This document shows positions 52,801 to 61,800 of a stretch of DNA of 64,000 bases, piece after piece. The stretch spans positions 1,364,001-1,428,000 of the forward strand of contig JBAIAA010000101.1 of NCBI GenBank assembly GCA_037893245.1, read 5' to 3'. This DNA comes from Crossaster papposus. Taxonomy: Eukaryota; Echinodermata; Asteroidea; Velatida; Solasteridae. The translations under genes and the position numbers were made by a program. How positions within the stretch are numbered: position 1 is the stretch's first letter; each line of letters begins with the position of its first letter. The notes under the pieces are model-generated. The model was not told the origin of the DNA, did no database searches, and saw only the letters and a program-made list of their open reading frames with translations.

Positions 52801-55800
52801 ATTTACAACTACTGTCATCAGTTTAATGGGGTTTTTTAAGCTCTTTAATGTTTTTGAGCCTTGGTAAAAAAAGTAGAGCTCTAAAATCACAGAAATGTGA
52901 GGTGTTCTGGCAAAATTAGACGGAATTGGACACAGGCTACAATGGAGAAAAATGTAAAATAATGAATGGGGGCTGATTTTTTTCAATTTCCAGATTTCTT
53001 GATATTTCTAACCTTTGTTATGTCTACTAGCCATATGTGACCCGCTCCCACACAACCAGACATAAGTGTTTTTTTGTTTAAAGTGAGATATTGTTATTTC
53101 CATTTGGAGTGTCGTGGTCGGGCGGTTAAGAACTCTGTTTTCTGTTCCGCAGAGCGTGGGTTCGAGTCCCGGTGTCGACACGTGTGTCCTTAAGCAAGGC
53201 AATTAAACCACTATTGCTTCGTCCTTCGGATGGGATGTTAAGCTGTAGGTCCCGTACGTTGTGTAATGCACGTAAAAGAACCCAGTAACACTCTTCGCTA
53301 AGAGAAGGGGTTCGCCCCGGTGTTCCTGGCAGCGCCTCGGAATAGATGGCGCTTTACAAATGCATGATCATCATCATCATCATTTAGTACACATCTTCAG
53401 CTTTCATTTATACCATACATACTTCCAATTTTATGAGGATTTTAAGACTGCGTGTACCAGCGATTCTATGGGAATAAAATAAATTACCACTCATGATTGC
53501 CTCAATAAATGCATGATTTTTGTACTTTCTCATCAATAAAGTTGATGTTGTTTAACTGAGGTTTAAAGTATACATATTAAAGAATAAAAATATAACGAAA
53601 AACTAAAATCGATGTTCGCCAGATTTTTCACCCCATTTTAACTTTGACGAGCTGTATCTCGAAATAGCCTGTGCGACTTATGTCGGGTTTCGTAGGAGTG
53701 GGTCCCATATTTGTAAAGAAATAGTGAGAAAGTAGTGAAATAAGTTTTTTTTAAGGAGAAACAATTGGCTTTACTTAGATAATTGACTAATAATTGACAA
53801 TTATGCTGAATATCTGACTAGTTGACTCGTAACTGATTCTACATCTCCAAAGCTTCATACCTGGTTGGCAGTTTGCTCCAAGTCAGCCTTGGTGGCTTTC
53901 TTGCGTTGCCTGACGGTGCTCTCGTCTTCTCCTTCTCCTCCTTCAGTTTCTGCCGCCGCCGCTCCCTCCTCCTCCTCCTGTTTACCTTCTTGCCCCTCCC
54001 CCTCTTGTTCACCTTCTTGCCCCTCCCCCTCCTCCTCCTTCGTCTCGTCATCGGGACTGGCTTCGTCTGATTTCTTAGCATCCTCAACATCGGACGGAGA
54101 CTGTTAAAAAACACAGCATTGGATTCGCTTAAAAAAATCTGGACCCAAGGATTGCCAAAAACATTTGCCTTGAGTTGAAATCTATTACTCGCCAGGGATG
54201 TAGTCGAGTCCATCACAAGTCCCAGCAAGTCCATCAGAAGTCATCCAATCTCAATTCAACTCACTCGCTGTTACTTGTGACTGGACTCGCTAAAGGACTC
54301 GCTAAAGGACTTGCTATAATTTTTTTATGGACTCAGTTGACGACTGCAAAGTGCTCACATTTTCGGTGATTTGGGCAAACAAGGTTTTTTTAGGTCATGC
54401 AGATTTTGCAAGACCATATGTGACCCACCACCCCAAAACCAGGCTAAAGTCGAAATTTTTCATATGAGAGATTTTTATACCATTGGATTGCTAGCGTTTT
54501 AAGCTTTAAAATGATACATCACATGCACCAGTACCGCTATGGAATGAAAAGTAACGACGCTTCAAAAAGTGACATTTTGTTGCCGTTCGCGGCAACAAGT
54601 TTGCTCAATTTGAGTAATAGCAACGACAACAAAAACCAGGAGAAGGCCGATATTATCACTTTCGGGGATTTTTAAAAAGGTTTAAACATGAACAGCCTAT
54701 AAATTAGAGTTTTAACTAACGATTTATGAAAAAAAAACAATCGACCGGCAACACATTTTTGTGTGTACAATGCCATATCTCGAAATGGCATTTGCCGACT
54801 TCCGCCTGGTTTTGGCCTGGTGGGTCACATATATGACCCACGCAACAAAAAGGGGTATTATGTCACAAGCTTTCATTTGGTATATAATAGAGCTGCTTCA
54901 AATCTTGTACATCCATCATTAACTAATGTCAAAATAGATTACAAACGTTTTGGATCATTTCTTTGAATAATTAATTTAATATCATGTTAATTGGCTGCCA
55001 GGAATTTTCCATAATTGAAATTGTTCAGCAATAGAGCGAGACTGTTCTGCATTAGTGCATTTCTGAGGAAAATGTGTCTAAGTTTCTTCGTTTCGAAACA
55101 GGTTTAAGCCGGCATCTGTGAGACACACAGATATTTCCGGCCTTGATCGTGACTTGTTTATCCGTCGTCCATTCTGAATTCCTGAAAACTGTTTGTGTAA
55201 ACACGTCGTCCGACGCGAAATAGTAACAATTGTTTTTTTTAGATGAATGGGTTAGAGGCATGATCTCTTATATCGATATGAGCTCAGGCCAAAACTTTAA
55301 GACAACTTTAGTTTTAGCTTCATCTGTGAATGTGACATGGCCTAGTTGTCTGGAGCATTGAATTCGTAGTCTGCGGGTAGTTCTGCAGGTTGGGGGTTCG
55401 AGCCCAGCCTGGGCTAGGACACTTCTACACATGGGTAGAGGCATTATTAATGCCTTGCTGTGGACTAGTTACCCATCCCAACCCTATTCGTGCTGTGAAG
55501 AGATCAGAATGTCTTGTTTCAGTGCGAAGGGCTGGTTCTTCAACACTTTCCTCTAGTAGCCCACACCTCAAGTGACCTTTGACCTTGTGATGGGCGATTT
55601 GCATAAAAGAAACACAAACAATATCCTTACCCTACGGAAGCACACTCGAAAACATACAAAGAGTGGAATGATAACGACCAGGGCGTAGATTGCCCAGAGC
55701 CAGGGACGATCCTCAGCAGCATTCATCAGGCCAGAGACTACACTATCCTGAAACATAAGCCAGAATGAAACCAAGTTGATCAAAATTACGCTCGGTTCAG

Positions 55801-58800
55801 ACAGGCGTTCCACAGTCGCGCCGAACCAAAGATAAAGCGCATAGGGACTTTACGGTGATATGCGCTAATGCGCTATATAAGAAAGGTTTATTATTCTTAT
55901 TATTAAACCAAAGGGCGTACTCACCGCTGAGCCAGAGCTTCCTTCCTGCTTCAACTTGACAGCCCAAGTATCAGCGGCCCACTCATCGGCCACATCACGA
56001 CTGGACGTCACGATGAAGTTATCAAACAAAATACCATCAGTCATCGACCACAGCTCCAAGCCAACAGCGGCCTGAAACAAACAAAGCAAACCGCCATTCA
56101 AGAGTGGAAGAAATACCCTCTGGAGTCTGTGATCCTTTTTGGAGACCACATGCTCACAAAGGTTATGGATTCAACAACCAGGGGCTAATTTTATAGAGCT
56201 GCTAAGCACAAAAATTTGCTCAGCACCAAAACGTCTTGCTCATTAAAAACAGGTTACCAGCCTTTATTTTTTCAAAGGGAGAATTGTCCCGCTAAGCAAA
56301 TTTTGGTGCTTACACGTTTTATGAAATTGGGCCCAGGTCATACTGCTGAATACCGGAGTTCTTGGTAAATAAAACATTGACTTACAGAAAATACTTGCGT
56401 TGAGATTGAAAGCTGGGGTGCGTTTTGGCGTTTATAACCAAAAACTGTGTGTTGTTTCTCTTTGATTTATTGTTTGAGTTTTGAGTATTAGACGATTGTA
56501 AGTAATTCTTGCCAGTTAAAAATTCTCAAAACATTTAACCAACAACAAACTACCAAAACAGTTTCTAATTGAGATCTAAATAGTACAGATACCAAGCGAG
56601 CAAAAAGGCAATCAAGATTAGTGCTTATTGCAGATGAGGAGGAACAACAATTTATAATAGAGAGGTTTCGTCTGCGAACAGATACGGTTAGCTTAACGGA
56701 TACGTCATCAATTTTCGCAGACTTATGACGTCACAGTTACTCACTATCCGCTAATCGTGTACAAGGCACGGATATCTCGATCGCTACACGCAAGTATAAA
56801 ACGCGTACGGATAGCTAAACGTACGCGTACGCGTATCCGTTCGTATGCGAAACCTCTCTATTGTCTCTTACAAACTTGAATAAGTAGGGATTCTTTTCAG
56901 CATACAAACATGAAAAACAAATGCAAGATCAGCTACTACTCACGATGGTCGTCATACGGAAAGGCTCAGCATCCTCAAAGTAGTCAGGATTGGCTATCCG
57001 CCTTGGTTTCCATTCCCCTTTGTAGGCGGGGTTATCTATCATTGGGCGCTTCCATTTCCCCTTGTAGTCTGGGTTGGGAACACTGGGTTTCTCCCAATTA
57101 CCACAGCCAACGTCTTCACACAGTGGATTCTCTGTCAATAGTAAAGCAGTTAATATCAGCCTGCGCGTATGATTTGAAAAACAAAGTTTTCAATGAACAG
57201 AAAGTTCTCAAAAACACTGCCCTAAATGCTTATTAACCAGTTCGCGTCGGGATTATTTTAACATCACCGAGCCGAGGGGCGGGATTATCTTTAACGAAAC
57301 TCGATCCGAAGCGGGTTCAGGCCGATAGTGCCGGGAAGTACACCCACGCATTTCCGGCCTTGCTCGCTGTTAACCCCTTGATGCCCGGAAACGGCCATGA
57401 ATGCAGAATCACTGTCGGCAGGATCACTGTCGGCAGGATCACTGTCGGCAGGATCACTGTCGGCAGGATCACTGTCGGCAGGATCACTGTCGGCAGGATC
57501 ACTGTCGGCAGGATCACTGTCGGCAGGATCACTGTCGGCAGGATCACTGTCGGCAGGATCACTGTCGGCAGGATCACTGTCGGCAGGATCACTGTCGGCA
57601 GGATCACTGTCGGCAGGATCACTGTCGGCAGGATCACTGTCGGCAGGATCACTGTCGGCAGGATCACTGTCGGCAGGATCACTGTCGGCAGGATCACTGT
57701 CGGCAGGATCACTGTCGGCAGGATCACTGTCGGCAGGATCACTGTCGGCAGAATTACTATATCTATTATAATAATCTAGAAAAGAAAAAGATCCAAACTT
57801 ACTTATTTTTGGTGGTTCCCATTCGCCATCCATTTCATCATCCCTGCAACAAACAAGCATACCAGAATCCTGAACAAAAACAGACTCCACTCAAATCTTC
57901 AAAGCCTCGACTGATTGGACGGTTTGTGCAAAAGTAAATCAGCTTTAAGTATAAAAACAATCTTTCCAAAGCAAGCGTCAGACCAAGTGCAGACCATGCC
58001 CACACTAAACACATAATCCTTCCTTTTGGAAAAAACTGAGTTACAAACCAAATTTTCCGGTGATGTATATTTGTTCGTGATTGATATTCAGCTGGTTTTT
58101 GCTTATCATAAAAAACTAATTAAATCTTTGCTGATAAGCTGTTTTTTTTTTACTGATTGAGCTAAACTTGTTTATGCTAATTAATTTTGTTTTGCTTAGC
58201 AACTCCATGAAATTGGCCACACAGCTTGCATTAGAAGTGCATTTAGCTTGCATTGCCTGAAGTTTCACATCATCAAAAAGGCAACTCTAGAAAAACTCAT
58301 GGCTCAGCAAGGAGTGGTCTTCTTGAAAATAATCTCGTAAAAGTTGCAAAGAAATGTCCACAGTTGGGCTTATTGTATTGTGTAAATTAGGCAATGTCTA
58401 CAACTTCTATTGAGTCATGTTGAGTTTTGAATATGTGACCTGGCACCACGAAATGAGCGGAAAGTCGCACATTGCCAAAACGAGTTATTGGCTGAAACGT
58501 CAATTTTTCCAGTGGGAGGTCGTTTTGGTGTTGTTGACGTTTTTACATACAAAAAAACCTTCTTTATCATATCCCAAAATGTTATAGCTCAATTAAAACT
58601 CTAAAGTGTGTTTTTTTGTGGCTGAATTGCACTGATTGGTAGTATAGTTGGCACGGTTCACAGACTTTGAACTCTGTTTTCTCAAAACAAGAGAGCATGA
58701 CTTCAGCAATTTCAAAAGAGTATAGCGGCGGCTAGGAATAAGCTACAGCAACACACAATACATCATTTGAAAGCTAAGGACTTCTTTCTAAAAAAAATAT

Positions 58801-61800
58801 TATACTTTCAATTTTTTAATTTCGCGACTTTCCACCCATTTCGTGGTGCCAGGTCACATATAAAAAATACAAACATATGACACTGTGAATAAGTAACAGT
58901 GGATTTAGTGCCAAGCAACAATTGACTTTTATTGTTAGTGCACTGTTTTTCTTTTGTTAGATGTTCATAGTGTGAACCTTCACAGTGTATTCTTGTCTGC
59001 AACTTTCCTGAGATTATTACCAAGATGGCTTTCAATAGCTACAAATATTGAAACCGAGGCAAGTTGAAGAATTAAGAAGAGCAAGTTGATGAATTAAGAA
59101 GAGCAAGTTGATGAATTAAGAAGAGCAAGTTGAAGAATTAAGAAGAGCAAGTTGAAGAATTAAGAAGAGCAAGTTGAAGAATTAAGAAGAGCAAGTTGAT
59201 GAATTAAGAAGGGCAAGTTGAAGAATTAAGAAGAGCAAGTTGAAGAATTAAGAAGAGCAAGTTCATGAATTAAGAAGAGCAAGTTGAAGAATTAAGAAGA
59301 GCAAGTTGATGAATTAAGAAGAGCAAGTTGATGAATTAAGAAGAGCAAGTTGATGAATTAAGAAGAGCAAGTTGATGAATTAAGAAGGGCAAGTTGATGA
59401 ATTAAGAAGAGCAAGTTGATGAATTAAGAAGGGCAAGTTGATGAATTAAGAAGGGCAAGTTGATGAATTAAGAAGAGCAAGTTGATGAATTAAGAAGAGC
59501 AAGTTGATGAATTAAGAAGGGCAAGTTGATGAATTAAGAAGAGCAAGTTGATGAATTAAGAAGAGCAAGTTGAAGAATTAAGAAGAGCAAGTTGATGAAT
59601 TAAGAAGAGCAAGTTGATGAATTAAGAAGAGCAAGTTGATGAATTAAGAAGGGCAAGTTGATGAATTAAGAAGAGCAAGTTGATGAATTAAGAAGAGCAA
59701 GTTGATGAATTAAGAAGAGCAAGTTGATGAATTAAGAAGAGCAAGTTGATGAATTAAGAAGGGCAAGTTGATGAATTAAGAAGAGCAAGTTGATGAATTA
59801 AGAAGAGCAAGTTGAAGAATTAAGAAGAGCAAGTTGATGAATTAAGAAGAGCAAGTTGATGAATTAAGAAGAGCAAGTTGATGAATTAAGAAGGGCAAGT
59901 TGATGAATTAAGAAGAGCAAGTTGATGAATTAAGAAGAGCAAGTTGATGAATTAAGAAGAGCAAGTTGATGAATTAAGAAGGGCAAGTTGATGAATTAAG
60001 AAGAGCAAGTTGATGAATTAAGAAGGGCAAGTTGATGAATTAAGAAGGGCAAGTTGAAGAATTAAGAAGGGCAAGTTGAAGAATTAAGAAGAGCAAGTGA
60101 AAACAGCGAGATCTTGGATGTGAGAGGGATGGTTACCAGTCTTCAGGTCTCTCTGACTCAGGATCGTCGATGAGTTCTGATTCCTCCTCCAGCCAGCCAT
60201 CTGGCATGACTGCATCTTCATCAATGAGGGTAGCAGGGGCATCTTCGTCCCAGTCATCGGGTTTAGTAGCATCTGGGTCCTGTATCCTTCAAAGATTAAA
60301 CACAGCGCAATGTTGATGAAATCATAGATTATAACCAGTTCGTGCCGGGATTATTGTAACATTCACAGAGCCGAGAAGCGGAGTTATTTTTTTACGAAAC
60401 TCGATCCAAGGCGGGTTCAGGCTGTCAGCCTTGCTCGCTGCGGACAAACATTTTCGGCCTTGCTCGTTGCATGTTTATGTGTCACTTTTTTTAATATCGG
60501 AAAAACCTTGCGTGTATATACGTCCTCCGGCGCGAACTGGTCAATTGCATTAGGTTCGGTTCATACTCAGTACAAAAACGAACGCAAATGCAAATACGTG
60601 ACATCGCAGAGATTTTTCGTGCTGACAATTCGCAAAAGTTGAACACATTTCAACCCTGGCGAATTTTCGCAGTGAATGCCTGCTTCTTTCTTTTTGTTCG
60701 TTTATTTTTTAAATTATTTTCTCATAACCACATACTTCAGTAGCCTTGTGATTTGCGATCCCATCGAAAACAAATTAAATTCTTCAAAACTTGACATATG
60801 TGACTGGCTCTACAAAAAGGTTTATTATGTCGCCAACAATTGAGTTATATACTTGGTTAAATTGGTTACTTCCTTGGAGATGAAATTACACAAATGAGAA
60901 AACGGGCATCGAAAAGCATGCTCTGTTGTACCACAACAGAACGATGCACACTTTATTCGTCAAATTCAAAATTTCTTTGAACGAAACCTGAAACTGTAGG
61001 TATCAAAGATGTCGTTCATGACAAAAAATGAAAATCACATTTTGATGAAATGTTTATCCTCTCAACGTTGAGCGGGCCATTACTCAATAGTGCACAGTGC
61101 GACTTAAGACACCTTTTCGTAGAGCTGTCACATATGAAGCGAACAAAAAAGCAATTCTAACTACTAGACAAAATGCCTTTTAGAGATCATGTAACCTGAA
61201 TTTGTTCAGATCACTGCAACATCTCGCTACTTGACGGTGGATGAATCCAATTTGGCTCTTACTTTTTCCTGTTGTCCCAGTCCTCTGGCTTCTCATCATT
61301 GGGATCGTCAATTTCCTCAGGTGGGTTGACTTGTGGCCTGCGGAGGATTAGAGACACGCAAAGATTGCATTGGGAGTCAGGTTGGCGTAGCGGTTCTTTC
61401 CTCGCATTCCACCACTATGACCCGGGTTCGAACCCCGTCTGGGCCAGTGGATTGGATTTTCAGTCCCTGCCTGACTCCGTGGGTTTTCCCCAGGATATTC
61501 TTCTGGGGTTTTTCTCCTACCTCTAAAACTGTACCTTCTTCTCATTGTCTTCTCTCTACGGAGGGCCCTAAATTATCAGCTTCTGCTGGATGGGTTACCC
61601 TCATTAAAGATGGTTGTAAATAAATAAAAATAAATAGTTTGCGAGCAGTTTAATCATTTTACGGGCTCTGTGTACTATTATTCACTAGAAAGGTCACAAA
61701 CAGAGAGTTAACAGTGAATGAGTGAGTGAGTTTTAGGTTTAGGTTTAGGTTTAGCGCCATGCCGGCATCAGTGGCCATATTCACGGCGGAATGTGTACAA

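Noticed and set aside
53839..54234. Arg/Lys-rich 131-codon minus ORF
   Set aside because: A shifted frame of the calnexin acidic-tail exon.
57360..57937. Long + strand ORFs of repeated VGRIT, SAGSL or CRQDH units
   Set aside because: They are frames of the 15-bp array. The neighbouring calnexin exons are on the other strand and no + strand exon supports them.
59061..60101. Regular 22-bp repeats as a possible CRISPR array
   Set aside because: Direct tandem repeats without spacers in an animal intron.
61733..61753. Interstitial telomere (TTTAGG)
   Set aside because: Only three to four units and a non-animal-typical variant; too short to interpret.
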